Source: Rhizobium terrae
Lineage (GTDB): Bacteria; Pseudomonadota; Alphaproteobacteria; Rhizobiales; Rhizobiaceae
Direction: 5' to 3'
Assembly: GCF_003425685.1 (NCBI RefSeq)
Contig: NZ_QJKM01000002.1
Location: forward strand, 310,001-374,000
Length of the DNA: 64,000 nt
Each line of letters begins with the position of its first letter. Positions within the stretch are counted from its first letter, which is position 1. Shown here piece after piece: positions 35,427 to 45,453 of this stretch. The notes under the pieces were generated by a model. It saw only the letters and a list, made by a program, of their open reading frames with translations. It was not told the DNA's origin and searched no databases. Made by a program: the position numbers and the translations under genes.

Positions 35427-37229
35427 ATGACCACGCCCGGCTCGCTATTTTCCGAAATGCTTCTTCTGCTTGCGGGGGCGGTCGTCGCCGCCCCCCTGTT
35501 CAGGAAGCTCGGGCTCGGCACGGTGCTCGGCTATCTCGCCGCCGGCATCGTCATCGGGCCGGTCCTGCAGCGTATCGTCGATACGGAGGAGGTCCTGCAT
35601 TTTGCGGAATTCGGCGTCGTCTTTCTGCTTTTCGTCATCGGTCTCGAACTGAAGCCATCGCGTCTCTGGCAGATGCGCGGCGACGTCTTCGGCCTCGGCC
35701 CGGCGCAGGTGGCGATCTCCGGCCTCGTGATCACCGCGCTCGCCTATCTTTCCAACGTGGCGGACTGGCGGGGCAGCCTGGTCGTGGGCTTCGGCCTGGC
35801 GCTCTCCTCGACGGCTTTCGCCCTGCAGATCCTCAACGACGACGGCGACATGAACAGCCATTACGGCCAGCGCTCCTTCTCCGTACTGCTCTTTCAAGAT
35901 CTCGCGATCGTGCCGCTCCTGGCGCTGATCACCATTCTTTCGCCGGGTACGAAGGAAACGGCCGCCACACCGCTCGCCGATTTCGCCGTGGCGGTCGGCG
36001 CTGTCGGTGCCATGGTGCTGGCCGGCCGCTATCTATTGACCCCGATGTTCCAGATCATCGCCCGCACCGGCGCGCGCGAGGTGATGATCGCCGCCGCGTT
36101 GCTGGTGGTTCTCGGGTCGGCGGCGGCGATGCAGGCCGTCGGACTTTCGATGGCGATGGGCGCTTTTCTGTCGGGCGTGATGCTTGCCGAATCCTCCTAT
36201 CGGCACGAACTCGAAGCCGATATCGAACCATTCCGCGGGCTTCTGCTGGCGCTGTTCTTCATGGCTGTCGGCCTATCGCTGGAAGTGGACGTCATTGTCG
36301 ACAACCTCTTCTTCATCCTGCCGGCCGTACCGATCTTCATGGCGGTCAAGGCCCTGATCGTCTACGTGCTCTGCCGGTTCTGGGGCTCTCCCCACGATGA
36401 TGCCGTCAGGATCGCCTTCCTCCTGCCGCAGGGCGGCGAATTCGGCTTCGTGCTCTTCACCACCGCGACCGCGGCCGGACTTTTCTCATCTGCCACCGCC
36501 TCGCTGCTGATCGCCGGCGTGACGCTTTCCATGGCGCTCACGCCCTTCGGCGCGGCACTTTCCAAGCGGTTCCTCAACGGCGAGACCCGTGAGCAACTGG
36601 AAGAGGATTTCGACGGCGCCGGCGCCGACGTGCTGATGATCGGCTTTTCGCGCTTCGGCCAGATCGCCGCGCAGATTCTGCTTGCCGGCGGCCGCGAGGT
36701 GACCGTGATCGATGATTCCGCAGACCGCATCCGGCAGGCCGCGAGCTTCGGTTTCCGCATCTATTTCGGCGATGGAACCCGCCGCGACGTGCTGATCGCG
36801 TCGGGTATCGAGCGCGCCAAGATCGTCGCCGTCACCACCCAGAAACGCGAAACGACCGATCGCATCGTCGACCTGATCCGCTCCGAATTCCCCGACGTGC
36901 GCCTCTTCGTGCGTTCCTACGATCGCATCCACTCGCTCTCGCTGCGCGACCGCAATGTCGAATACGAACTGCGCGAGACGCTGGAATCCGGTCTTCTGTT
37001 TGGCCGCCGCACGTTGGAAGGGCTTGGCATGAGCGAAAGTGCGGCCGAAGAGATCGGCAACGACATCCGCCACCGCGACGAGGAAAGGCTGCAGATCCAG
37101 GCCGTTCAAGGTCTCGGCGCCGGCCGCGAAATGCTCTTCAACAGCCCGGTGCGGCCGGAACCGCTGATCAAGCCGAAGCGACCCGTCGTCATCGAGGAGC
37201 AGGAGGCCGAGGCTCTCGGCAACGGCTGA
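35427..37229 (+). CDS. CPA2-family cation:proton antiporter with TrkA-N domain (Kef-type)
   Basis: 600 residues. About 12-13 hydrophobic helices fill residues 1-380 (PLFRKLGLGTVLGYLAAG, FGVVFLLFVIGLEL, and LLFQDLAIVPLLAL with the conserved QD pair), followed by a TrkA-N/RCK nucleotide-binding domain near 400-510 (LMIGFSRFGQIAAQILLAGG, VIDDSADRIRQA, FGDGTRRDVL). KefB/KefC systems export K+ and are gated by glutathione adducts; the GFSRFG glycine pattern here is close to KefC. A KefF/KefG partner is not adjacent. ATG 35427 was chosen for its position at the start of the first helix. Confidence 0.9.
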   Translation: MTTPGSLFSEMLLLLAGAVVAAPLFRKLGLGTVLGYLAAGIVIGPVLQRIVDTEEVLHFAEFGVVFLLFVIGLELKPSRLWQMRGDVFGLGPAQVAISGLVITALAYLSNVADWRGSLVVGFGLALSSTAFALQILNDDGDMNSHYGQRSFSVLLFQDLAIVPLLALITILSPGTKETAATPLADFAVAVGAVGAMVLAGRYLLTPMFQIIARTGAREVMIAAALLVVLGSAAAMQAVGLSMAMGAFLSGVMLAESSYRHELEADIEPFRGLLLALFFMAVGLSLEVDVIVDNLFFILPAVPIFMAVKALIVYVLCRFWGSPHDDAVRIAFLLPQGGEFGFVLFTTATAAGLFSSATASLLIAGVTLSMALTPFGAALSKRFLNGETREQLEEDFDGAGADVLMIGFSRFGQIAAQILLAGGREVTVIDDSADRIRQAASFGFRIYFGDGTRRDVLIASGIERAKIVAVTTQKRETTDRIVDLIRSEFPDVRLFVRSYDRIHSLSLRDRNVEYELRETLESGLLFGRRTLEGLGMSESAAEEIGNDIRHRDEERLQIQAVQGLGAGREMLFNSPVRPEPLIKPKRPVVIEEQEAEALGNG

Positions 37230-37393
37230 GACGGGCCGCCGGTCAGGTTTCAGCGTCTTTTCCGGCCGACCATCGCGACGATCGTTTTGTAAAGCTCGTC
37301 CTTCGCCTATTCCTGAAGGCGCCAACCGTCTGGGATCGGCCGCGATCTTTCGGCAGGCCAACGAAATCCGACGCGGCATAGGGCGGTTTTGCC

Positions 37394-38272
37394 TCAGGCC
37401 TTGGCCACCTCATGCAGCGCATCGACGGCACGCTTCAACTCGTCCTTGACCCCCTCGGACTCCTCCAGGATGTCGCGGGCCTTCAGGAAGTCCAGCACGC
37501 GGAAGCGGTTGACCGAGGGCCGCAGGAAGATATGCGGAGGATTGAGCTTCAGCTTCAGCGAAATGCTCGCCTGCATGGTGAGCTGGCTTGCTCCGAACAG
37601 GCTGTCGATGCGGCTCGGCGCATGGGTTCCATCGCCTTCCGGTGCGCCGACCACGTCGACCCCGATCACCACGTCGGCGAGGTCCATCAGCTGCTCGTAG
37701 GGCACCGGATTGAAGACGCCGCCGTCGATCATGACCCGGCCGTTGACCCGGACCGGCATGAACAGGCCGGGGATGGCCGCGGACGCGGCGATTGCCGTCC
37801 TCAGCTCTCCCTGTTCGAGAATGACTTCGGCCTGGCCGTAATAATCGGTCGCGGAAATCTTCATCGGAATCTCGAGTTCGTCGAAATCCTCGGGCACCTG
37901 CGGCGGCAGGAAGGCATCGAGAATGAGTTCGAGATTGAAGTGGCCGAAGCGGAAGCCGCCGAGCTTGTCGCGCATGGTCGCGGGGCCGAGGCCCCACAGC
38001 TTGTTGATCAGCGTGCCCCGGTGGCCGACGGTTTCCAGGGCGTATTTTCGGATCTCCCGACCGCTCATACCCGATGCCATGCCGGCGCCGATAATCGCGC
38101 CGATCGAGGAGCCGGAGATCGCCACCGGCCGGATGCCGAGTTCGTCGAGCGCCTCGATGATCTGGATATGCGAAATACCCCTGGCGCCGCCACCACCGAA
38201 AGCGACCGCAAAGGTGAGGCCGCTGGCGCTTTTTGCGTTCTCAAGATCGGGAAAGGCAAGCTTCGTGTTCAT
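37394..38272 (-). CDS. patatin-like phospholipase family protein
   Basis: 292 residues with the three patatin motifs: the glycine-rich oxyanion loop GGGGARGISHIQ near residue 26, nucleophile motif GSSIGA near residue 56 (Ser of the Ser-Asp dyad) and DGGVFNPVPYEQL near residue 170 with the catalytic Asp. Expected activity is phospholipid acyl hydrolysis; no signal peptide is seen, so it should be cytoplasmic or inner-membrane-associated (RssA/YchK type). It lies ten bases before rsmD in reading order and may be transcribed with it. Confidence 0.92.
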   Translation of the reverse strand: MNTKLAFPDLENAKSASGLTFAVAFGGGGARGISHIQIIEALDELGIRPVAISGSSIGAIIGAGMASGMSGREIRKYALETVGHRGTLINKLWGLGPATMRDKLGGFRFGHFNLELILDAFLPPQVPEDFDELEIPMKISATDYYGQAEVILEQGELRTAIAASAAIPGLFMPVRVNGRVMIDGGVFNPVPYEQLMDLADVVIGVDVVGAPEGDGTHAPSRIDSLFGASQLTMQASISLKLKLNPPHIFLRPSVNRFRVLDFLKARDILEESEGVKDELKRAVDALHEVAKA

Positions 38273-38281
38273 GCTCTCGTC

Positions 38282-38842
38282 TCACGCCGGCTGATAGCGG
38301 AAGAAATCCATGCGGGTATCGCCGAAGATGCGGCTCTCAAGCGGCTTGAAGACCGGATCGACGGCCGGGTGTATGTCGGCCCGTTCCTCCAGAATGGCAA
38401 GGGCTCCGGGTGTCAGCCAGCCGCCCGCATGCGCCGCAAGCAGCGCCCCTTCGCCAAGCCCCTGGCCATATGGCGGATCGGCAAACAGGAAATGGAAGGG
38501 TTCGATATTGTTGGCCGGGCCGAGCTTGGTGGCATCGCGGCGAAGGATCCGCGTCCGGCCGTGCAGGCCGAGACTATCGATGTTTTCCCACAGCAGGCTG
38601 CGCCCTTCGACGCCGTTCTCGACGAAAAGCGCCTGCCTGCAGCCTCGTGAGACGGCTTCCAGCCCGACGGCACCGGTGCCGGCGAAGAGGTCAATCACGC
38701 GGGCGCCATCCAGCGCCTGCGGATAGACATGGCCGATGATGTTGAACAGGCTTTCGCGCGTCCGGTCGATGGTCGGCCGGATGTCGTTCGACTTGGGCGT
38801 GGCCAGGGTCCGGCCGCGGAATTCACCGCCGACGATCCGCAC
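38282..38842 (-). CDS. rsmD: 16S rRNA (guanine(966)-N2)-methyltransferase
   Basis: 186 residues. Class I methyltransferase with the RsmD start MRIVGGEFRGRTLATPK, then RPTIDRTRESLFNII, SAM motif I DLFAGTGAVGLEA and catalytic FADPPYGQG. It modifies G966 of 16S rRNA in the 30S subunit. The gene follows the pseudouridine synthase gene by six bases on the same strand, so two RNA-modifying genes are read together. Confidence 0.95.
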   Translation of the reverse strand: MRIVGGEFRGRTLATPKSNDIRPTIDRTRESLFNIIGHVYPQALDGARVIDLFAGTGAVGLEAVSRGCRQALFVENGVEGRSLLWENIDSLGLHGRTRILRRDATKLGPANNIEPFHFLFADPPYGQGLGEGALLAAHAGGWLTPGALAILEERADIHPAVDPVFKPLESRIFGDTRMDFFRYQPA

Positions 38843-38848
38843 TGTCCG

Positions 38849-39370
38849 TCACCCTCTGGGGCTGCGCGGCTTGCCGGCCGGCCTTCCACCGCCCGCCGGA
38901 CGACCGCCCGGTTTGCCGCCGCCGGCCGGTTTGCCGCGCCCGGCGGATGGCTTGCCGCCAAAACCGGCCTTTCCGCCGCCAGGCTTGCCGCTGCCCGGCT
39001 TGCCGCCAAAGGACTTGCCGCCAAAGGACTTGCCGCCCGGCTTTCCACCAGACGGCTTGCCTCCGCCGGAACGGTCCTCCCGGGCCGGCCGGTCGCCGAA
39101 CGAGCGTTCGCCACGGGAACGTTCGGAACGTCCCTCGCCTGCCGAAGATGACCTTGCCGGACGTTCGCCATCCTCGCGCGGTTTGCGATCGCCGAATGGA
39201 CGGTCCCCACGCGGCTTGTCACCGAAGCTGCGTTCGCCTCTAGGCCTGTCACCGGATGGACGGTCGCCGAAGGAACGATCACGGGCCGGGCGGTCGCCGA
39301 AGGAACGGTCGCCACGCGGCGGACGATCACCAAACGAGCGCTTGCCGCCGAAATCACCTCTGTCGGACTT
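38849..39370 (-). repeat. low-complexity repeat-coding region in the pseudouridine synthase tail
   Basis: Tandem degenerate units encoding S-F-G-D-R-P/K with variable G-D-R spacers occupy about 39080-39350; the last 75 codons are G-G-K-P and G-G-R-P units. The units differ at third codon positions, so they are old or selected, not a recent slippage product. Confidence 0.75.
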
Positions 39371-40804
39371 GGCCGGCTCGTCGGCGCGGATCCAATCGCT
39401 GTCTTCCTCGGCGCGCTTGACCACGACGCGGCGGTCGTTTTCCGGCACCGGTTTTTTGAAAAGCTGCTCAGCCTGCGCCCTTGCCGAAGATTTCGTCGCC
39501 TTACCGTCGGCGGTCGGGCGGGCGCCCGGCGCCATCCAGACATTGGCGGTCCGGCTTGTGCCCATCGGCAAACGCTTCTTCGGCCGGTCCTCCTCATCCT
39601 GGCCGTGGCCTCCGAAGGGCTTCATACCACGCGGCTTGTCTGAGAATTTCCGGTCGTCGCGCCTGGTATCCAGCCTTCCCAGCGCCGCTTCGCGCCGGTC
39701 TCCGGCTTTTGCAAACTTTTCGGTTCTCGGCTTGTCGGATTTTTGCTGTTCAGGCTGGGGAGCCCAGTCCTGCCGCGACGTCCGCGGCGGTTTTTCGTCC
39801 TCGTCGCCAGCCGCGTCGTGATAGATCGGCGCGTCGAAATTGGCCTTCGCCTCTTCGATCAGGCGGGGTCCGAGCTGGTCGCGCAGCATGCGGCCGCGCA
39901 CCTCGACCACCTCGCCTTCCGGCAGGTCGCCGAGCTGGAACGGGCCATAGGAGATGCGGATCAGGCGGTTGACCTCGAGGCCGAGCGCACCGAGCACGTT
40001 CTTGATCTCGCGGTTCTTGCCTTCGCGCAGCCCCATGGTGATCCAGGCATTGTGCCCCTGGGTGCGGTCGAGCGTCGCATCGATCGCACCATAGAGCACG
40101 CCGTCCACGGCAATGCCTTCTTTCAGCCTATCGAGCGCCGCCTGATCGACCTCGCCATGGGCGCGGACGCGGTAGCGGCGCAGCCAGCCGGTGGTCGGCA
40201 GTTCCAGAACGCGCGACAGGCCGCCGTCGTTGGTGAGCAGCAGCAGGCCTTCGGTATTGATATCGAGGCGGCCAATCGACAGCACGCGCGGCAGGCCTTC
40301 TGGCAGGTTTTCGAATACGGTCGGGCGGCCTTCCGGATCGGAATTCGTCGTCACCAGACCGGCCGGCTTGTGATAGAGCCAGAGCCTCGTGCGTTCGGGC
40401 CCGCGGACGGGCACGCCGTCCACTTCGATATTGTCGGCAAAGGTGACGTTGACGACCGGCGTATCGAGAACCTTGCCGTTGAGGCTGACGCGGCCTTCCA
40501 TGATCATCCGCTCGATGTCGCGGCGCGAGGCGACGCCGACACGCGCCAGGATCTTGGAAATGCGCTCCGGCTTGCCGTCCGCTTCCATCGTCGCAGGCGC
40601 AGGCGGCAGCTTGCGGGCGGGCCTGGCTGCCTTTTCAGCACCAGCCTTGGCGGGGGAGCTCTTCGGGCCGAGTCCGGCCTTGGCGGAAAAACCCGCCTTG
40701 CCGGCGGCTCCGGCCTTCGGCGCCGACTTCGCGTCGGACCGGGGTTTGGTTTCGCGAACGAAGGTCCTGCCTTCGCCGCGCTTCGGCTTGTCTTTGGAAT
40801 TCAT
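38849..40804 (-). CDS. RluB-type pseudouridine synthase with a long repetitive C-terminal tail
   Basis: 651 residues. An N-terminal Lys/Ala-rich extension (1-80) leads to an S4 domain (SKILARVGVASRRDIERMI) and an RsuA/RluB catalytic domain (GRLDINTEGLLLLTNDG contains the catalytic Asp; GLREGKNREIKNVLGALGL). The core ends near residue 325, after which about 325 residues are disordered, first charged, then built of repeats of the type R-S-F-G-D-R-P (near 495-560) and finally G-G-K-P-rich. The core should make pseudouridine in 23S rRNA. The tail has the look of RNA-binding RGG/RG-like disorder; a core-plus-tail form is known in rhizobia, but this one is long. No SPT-like frameshift is seen. Confidence 0.93.
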   Translation of the reverse strand: MNSKDKPKRGEGRTFVRETKPRSDAKSAPKAGAAGKAGFSAKAGLGPKSSPAKAGAEKAARPARKLPPAPATMEADGKPERISKILARVGVASRRDIERMIMEGRVSLNGKVLDTPVVNVTFADNIEVDGVPVRGPERTRLWLYHKPAGLVTTNSDPEGRPTVFENLPEGLPRVLSIGRLDINTEGLLLLTNDGGLSRVLELPTTGWLRRYRVRAHGEVDQAALDRLKEGIAVDGVLYGAIDATLDRTQGHNAWITMGLREGKNREIKNVLGALGLEVNRLIRISYGPFQLGDLPEGEVVEVRGRMLRDQLGPRLIEEAKANFDAPIYHDAAGDEDEKPPRTSRQDWAPQPEQQKSDKPRTEKFAKAGDRREAALGRLDTRRDDRKFSDKPRGMKPFGGHGQDEEDRPKKRLPMGTSRTANVWMAPGARPTADGKATKSSARAQAEQLFKKPVPENDRRVVVKRAEEDSDWIRADEPAKSDRGDFGGKRSFGDRPPRGDRSFGDRPARDRSFGDRPSGDRPRGERSFGDKPRGDRPFGDRKPREDGERPARSSSAGEGRSERSRGERSFGDRPAREDRSGGGKPSGGKPGGKSFGGKSFGGKPGSGKPGGGKAGFGGKPSAGRGKPAGGGKPGGRPAGGGRPAGKPRSPRG

Positions 40805-40953
40805 TTGTTGTTTGCCTGAAGCGTGATGTCTAACGGAGCGATCCGGACATTCTTGTTCGTGTTGACCGAGATGGATTCATGCCCGCCCACGGGCAACCAG
40901 TTGGAATGCTTCCTATCAGTTCACGCGATCCGGGTTAAGAGGAAATCGCCGAA

Positions 40954-41409
40954 ATGCCTAACGCCGACCGGTTCATGGATGCCGCCCTTGCCGAAGCCAG
41001 GGAGGCGGCGGCGCGCGGCGAGGTTCCCGTCGGCGCCGTGCTGGTGGTCGGCAACACGATCGTCTCCCGATCCGGAAACCGCACCCGCGCCGATAACGAC
41101 GTCACCGCACATGCCGAAATCGCCGTCATCCGCCAGGCTTCCGCCCTGCTCGGGCAGGAGCGGCTTTCCGGCGCCGATCTCTACGTGACGCTCGAGCCCT
41201 GCACCATGTGCGCGGCGGCGATCTCGTTCGCGCGTATCCGCCGCCTCTATTACGGCGCGGAAGATCCGAAAGGCGGCGGGGTGGACAACGGCGTGCGGTT
41301 CTTCAGCCAGCCGACCTGTCATCACGCGCCTGAAGTTTATTCGGGCATCGGCGAAAGCGATGCCGCCGCCCTGCTCACCGGCTTCTTCAAATCCAAAAGA
41401 GAGAATTAG
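40954..41409 (+). CDS. tadA: tRNA-specific adenosine deaminase
   Basis: 151 residues. Zinc deaminase that converts A34 to inosine in tRNA-Arg(ACG). Zinc and proton-shuttle residues are in HAEIAVI and the PCTMCAAAISFARI motif; RIRRLYYGAEDPKGGG fits TadA. Divergent from the pseudouridine synthase gene, 149 bases away. The stop lies six bases before that of the convergent lipoprotein gene. Confidence 0.96.
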   Translation: MPNADRFMDAALAEAREAAARGEVPVGAVLVVGNTIVSRSGNRTRADNDVTAHAEIAVIRQASALLGQERLSGADLYVTLEPCTMCAAAISFARIRRLYYGAEDPKGGGVDNGVRFFSQPTCHHAPEVYSGIGESDAAALLTGFFKSKREN

Positions 41410-41415
41410 GCCGCC

Positions 41416-42045
41416 TTAGAAGAGCTTCCACCAGTCGCTGGACTTCTTTGCGTCGGCAGCTTCTTTCTTGCGGCGCTTTTCCTTCTGGGATTCAGGCTCG
41501 CCGAGATCGTTGAGCGCGGCGGCATCGGCCGCACGATAGGCAGCCGGCGGCTCGGAGAGCGAACGGCGACGGGCGCTGACATCGACGGTTTCGGCATCCT
41601 GCTTGGCCTTGCGGAAGGCTTCCCATCTTTCCGTTTCCGTCATCTGGCCGGCCTGGCCGTTGCCGGCGAGCAGCGGCGAACGGTAGGTCGGATCCTTTTC
41701 GCGGGCTGTCGCCTCTTCGCGCAGACGCTTGCGGGTTTCTTCCGGAGATTCGACCCAGTTCGGGTTGCTCTCGCGGTTTGCCAGCGACTGCTGCGGTTCC
41801 GGCAGGGAAGCAGCCTGGTTCTTTGCGACGACCAGCGAGGGCCGCGGATTATATTTCACGCTTCTGTTGGCTTCATCCCGCGCCGAACCGAGCGTCACGG
41901 CAGCCCCCAGATCGTCGGTCAGCTGCTCCATCGCCGTCTTGTCGGTTCCGTAGGTAGGCCCGCCGATGCAGCCCGAAAGGGTCGCTGTCGAGACAAGGAT
42001 ACCGGCCAGGCCCATGCCGACACGAAACGCAGATGTCGCTTTCAT
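41416..42045 (-). CDS. predicted lipoprotein
   Basis: 209 residues. The start MKATSAFRVG leads into a hydrophobic segment and a lipobox ATLSGC (Cys26), so it should be acylated and anchored to a membrane. The mature part is polar, with coil-forming Lys/Glu/Arg stretches (ETRKRLREEATAREKD; KEKRRKKEAADAKKSSDWW) and no recognised domain. ATG 42045 is supported by GGAAGGG seven bases upstream. Reported rhizobial homologues are hypothetical. It follows ileS with a hairpin between, so it may be independently transcribed. Confidence 0.85.
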   Translation of the reverse strand: MKATSAFRVGMGLAGILVSTATLSGCIGGPTYGTDKTAMEQLTDDLGAAVTLGSARDEANRSVKYNPRPSLVVAKNQAASLPEPQQSLANRESNPNWVESPEETRKRLREEATAREKDPTYRSPLLAGNGQAGQMTETERWEAFRKAKQDAETVDVSARRRSLSEPPAAYRAADAAALNDLGEPESQKEKRRKKEAADAKKSSDWWKLF

Positions 42046-42135
42046 CAAAACCCTTCCAGCGGCGCCGTCCCGACGCCTCAGACACAATCACACCCCTGCT
42101 GGCGGAAAAATCCGGCCAATTTCAGGCAGTTTTAC

Positions 42136-42164
42136 CGGATGATCGGCCAAAGCGCAATCATCCG
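42136..42164 (-). terminator. hairpin after ileS (weak terminator)
   Basis: CGGATGAT (42136-42143) pairs with ATCATCCG (42157-42164) around a 13-nt loop, just after the ileS stop. There is no clear U-tract on either strand, so this could be a weak or factor-dependent end. Confidence 0.3.
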
Positions 42165-42176
42165 ACAATTTTCGGA

Positions 42177-45164
42177 TCAGCCAAGCCGGCCGAGAGCGGC
42201 GAGCTCGCGAAGCGCTGCCGCATCACGGGCCGAGACGTCCGGATAGGCCGGATCGGAGCCCACATCGCTCGTCACCCGCCACGACCGGGCGCACTTCGTG
42301 CCTTCGGCAAGCTTCGGATCCACCGCGACGCCCGGCACGTCCGCCAGGCGGAAGGCGCCATCCGGCCCTTCGCTACTGACGATGGCGATACCCGAGGTGA
42401 TGCAGGTCTCTTCGAAGTCCTGGCCTTCCAGAGCTTTCAGCAGTTCGGCATCCGCTACATACACGACAGGCGCCGCCTCCAGCGATGAACCGATACGCTT
42501 GTCCTTGCGCTCGATTTCGAGCGCGCCGGTAACCACCGACCGGACCTTGCGGATCTTCACCCATTTTTCGGCAAGCGCCTCGTTCTTCCATTCGGCCGGA
42601 ACCGCCGGGAACTGTTCGAGATGCACCGAAACAGCCGCCGGATTGCGCGACAGCCAGGCCTCTTCGGTGGTGAACGGCAGCATCGGCGCAAGCCAGGTGA
42701 CCGTGCAATCGAAGATCCTGCGGATGACGGCGAGAGCCGCGCGGCGGCGCAGCGACGACGGCGCATCGCAATAAAGCGCATCCTTGCGGATATCGAAATA
42801 GAAGGCCGACAGTTCGATATTGCAGAAATCGATCAGTGCGCGGGCGATCTTCTTGAATTCGAACGCGTCGTAGCTCTCGCGGACGAGCTTGTCGAGCTCG
42901 GCCAAGCGATGCAGCATCAGCTTTTCGAGTTCCGGAAGCTCGGCATAAACGATCTCCTCGCCGTCGTCATGGGCGAGCGTGCCGAGCATCCAGCGGATCG
43001 TGTTCCTGAGCTTGCGATACGCATCGACGTTGGTCTGGATGATCGTCTTGCCGAGGCGCTGGTCCTCCCAATAGTCCGTCGTCATGACCCAGAGACGGAG
43101 GATATCGGCGCCGGCATCCTTCATGACGTCCTGCGGCGCCACGACATTGCCGAGCGACTTCGACATCTTCTGGCCCTTCTCGTCCATGGTGAAGCCATGG
43201 GTGACGACCGTGTCATAAGGCGCGCGGCCGCGGGTGGCGGCGGATTCGAGCAGCGAGGAATGGAACCAGCCGCGATGCTGGTCGGAGCCTTCCAGATAGA
43301 CATCGGCCGGCCATTTCAGGTCCGGGCGATCCTCCAGCGTGAAGGTGTGGGTGCTCCCCGAATCGAACCAGACGTCGAGGATGTCCATGACCTGCGTCCA
43401 CCTGGAGCCGTCATGCTCGTTGCCGAGGAACCGCTCCTTGGCGCCTTCGGCGAACCAGGCGTCGGCGCCTTCGGCATCGAAGGCATCAAGGATGCGCTGG
43501 TTGACGGCCGGATCCTTCAGGACGTCACCTTCTTCATCGACGAAGACGCAGATCGGCACGCCCCAGGCGCGCTGGCGGGACAGGACCCAATCCGGGCGCT
43601 GCTCGATCATGGCGCGCAGGCGGTTCTGGCCGGCTGCGGGCACGAAACGGGTGTCGTCGATCGCCTTCAGGGCGCGGGTGCGCAGCGTCGTACCGTCCGC
43701 AAGGTCCTTGTCCATGTAGACGAACCATTGCGGCGTATTGCGGAAGATGATCGGCTTCTTCGACCGCCAGCTATGCGGATACTGGTGCTTCAGGCGTCCG
43801 CGGGCGAAGAGCATGTTGCGCTCGATCAGCGCCTTGATGACGCGATCGTTGGCATCGCCCTTCTTGCCCGAGTCGTCCATGACGCGGGCACCCTCGAAAC
43901 CGGGGGCATCGGCAGTGTAGGTGCCACTGTCATCGACCGGGAACGGGATTTTTGTGTCGATGCCGCGGGCTTCGAGTTCCTTGACGCTGGACATCCAGGC
44001 CTCGAAGTCTTCGCGGCCGTGGGAGGGAGCGGTGTGGACGAAGCCGGTGCCGGCGTCGTCGGTGACATGGTCGCCGGCGAGGAGCGGGACGGGAAAGTCG
44101 TAGCCGCCGCCGAAGCCCCTGAGGGGATGAGCGGCGATGATAGCGCCAAGTTCTTCAGCCGAGACGTCTCGTAAGCGATTGAAGGTAAGCTTTGCCTTGG
44201 TAGCCGACTCTTCTGCTAACGCGTCGGCAAAAATCAACCTCTCGCCTGGACGCGGGCCAAAATCGTTTTCAGCGGCTGTGACAGCATAAAGACCATAGGC
44301 GACCTTTGGGGAGAACGCGATCGCACGGTTTCCGGGAATAGTCCAAGGGGTAGTCGTCCAGATCACAACATAGGCGCCGGCCAGCTCTGCGAACGACGTC
44401 GGAACTGCTACCGGCTGATTTTTCTCCTTGTCATGCCACATCTTCGTTGGGTCATGAGGCTGGATCGGAAACTTCACCCAGATCGTGTCGCTCTCATAAT
44501 CATGATACTCGACCTCCGCTTCCGCCAGCGCAGTCCGCTCGACGACTGACCACATGATCGGCTTGGAGCCGCGGTAGAGTTGGCCGCTCATGGCGATCTT
44601 CAGGAGCTCTCCGGCAATACGGCTTTCCGCATGGAAATTCATCGTCAGATACGGATTGTCGAAATCGCCGACGATGCCGAGGCGCTTGAATTCTTCGGCC
44701 TGGATCTTGATCCACTTTTCCGCATAGGCGCGGCATTCCTTGCGGAACTCGATCATTGCCGCAGGCTGTTTCAGGTCGGGCTTCTGCTTGCCCTTGGAGC
44801 GGTAGTTCTCCTCTTCGATCTTCCACTCGATCGGCAGACCGTGGCAGTCCCAGCCCGGAACGTAGTTCGAGTCGTAACCGCGCATCTGGAACGAGCGGGT
44901 GATGACGTCCTTCAGGATCTTGTTCAGCGCGTGGCCGATATGGATGTTGCCGTTGGCATAGGGAGGGCCGTCGTGCAGGACGAATTTTTCGCGGCCGGCG
45001 GCGGAGGCACGCAGTTGTCTGTAAAGGTCCATCTGCTGCCAGCGCGCAACCAGTTCCGGCTCCTTCTGCGGCAGGCCGGCGCGCATCGGGAAATCGGTTT
45101 CGGGCAGATAGAGGGTCTTCGAATAGTCGAGCTTTTCGCCCATTTCAGTCACTGTGTCGGTCAT
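42177..45164 (-). CDS. ileS: isoleucyl-tRNA synthetase
   Basis: 995 residues, class I synthetase. HIGH signature is [11 protein letters not shown] (near residue 75) and KMSKS is [10 protein letters not shown]; the CP1 editing domain includes [18 protein letters not shown]. The C-terminal zinc finger of E. coli IleS is incomplete: KCARSW is present but the second cysteine pair is missing, as in other alphaproteobacteria. ATG 45164 starts [18 protein letters not shown], the family form; 26 codons upstream are open but not conserved. Codon use in about 44165-44535 is less GC-biased than the rest. Confidence 0.97.
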   Translation of the reverse strand: MTDTVTEMGEKLDYSKTLYLPETDFPMRAGLPQKEPELVARWQQMDLYRQLRASAAGREKFVLHDGPPYANGNIHIGHALNKILKDVITRSFQMRGYDSNYVPGWDCHGLPIEWKIEEENYRSKGKQKPDLKQPAAMIEFRKECRAYAEKWIKIQAEEFKRLGIVGDFDNPYLTMNFHAESRIAGELLKIAMSGQLYRGSKPIMWSVVERTALAEAEVEYHDYESDTIWVKFPIQPHDPTKMWHDKEKNQPVAVPTSFAELAGAYVVIWTTTPWTIPGNRAIAFSPKVAYGLYAVTAAENDFGPRPGERLIFADALAEESATKAKLTFNRLRDVSAEELGAIIAAHPLRGFGGGYDFPVPLLAGDHVTDDAGTGFVHTAPSHGREDFEAWMSSVKELEARGIDTKIPFPVDDSGTYTADAPGFEGARVMDDSGKKGDANDRVIKALIERNMLFARGRLKHQYPHSWRSKKPIIFRNTPQWFVYMDKDLADGTTLRTRALKAIDDTRFVPAAGQNRLRAMIEQRPDWVLSRQRAWGVPICVFVDEEGDVLKDPAVNQRILDAFDAEGADAWFAEGAKERFLGNEHDGSRWTQVMDILDVWFDSGSTHTFTLEDRPDLKWPADVYLEGSDQHRGWFHSSLLESAATRGRAPYDTVVTHGFTMDEKGQKMSKSLGNVVAPQDVMKDAGADILRLWVMTTDYWEDQRLGKTIIQTNVDAYRKLRNTIRWMLGTLAHDDGEEIVYAELPELEKLMLHRLAELDKLVRESYDAFEFKKIARALIDFCNIELSAFYFDIRKDALYCDAPSSLRRRAALAVIRRIFDCTVTWLAPMLPFTTEEAWLSRNPAAVSVHLEQFPAVPAEWKNEALAEKWVKIRKVRSVVTGALEIERKDKRIGSSLEAAPVVYVADAELLKALEGQDFEETCITSGIAIVSSEGPDGAFRLADVPGVAVDPKLAEGTKCARSWRVTSDVGSDPAYPDVSARDAAALRELAALGRLG

Positions 45165-45397
45165 GGATAGAGCAATCGTTTCTGGCGCCGTGGAAATCAG
45201 GCGCGTGTCGATGAAAATTCGGTGGCGGAGACGCTTCAACAAGCGCCAAAAACCCGGACCCTCCGGCCGCTCTTACAGCGCGCGGAAGGCCGGGCCGATA
45301 ATTCGAATGATCTGGACCAGCCGGAATTTTTTCATGGTGGCGGTTATTACGGTTTTTTGAGGAGGAAAGGAAGGGGCAAAACCAAGATGATGCATCT

Positions 45398-45435
45398 CGA
45401 CTTTCAGTCTGATTGAAAGTATATCTGACTATCTG
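45398..45435. promoter_or_regulatory. candidate autoregulatory operator of the toxin-antitoxin pair
   Basis: ACTTTCA (45398-45404), 7-nt spacer, TGAAAGT (45412-45418) is a perfect inverted repeat, followed by two direct copies of ATCTGAC (45421-45427, 45429-45435). A possible promoter (CTCGAC at 45394-45399, TATATC at 45418-45423, 18-nt spacer) overlaps it, as in autoregulated toxin-antitoxin operons. The remaining gap to ileS (45165-45393) shows no gene. Confidence 0.6.
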
Positions 45436-45453
45436 ACCAGTCGGAGATTTTTC

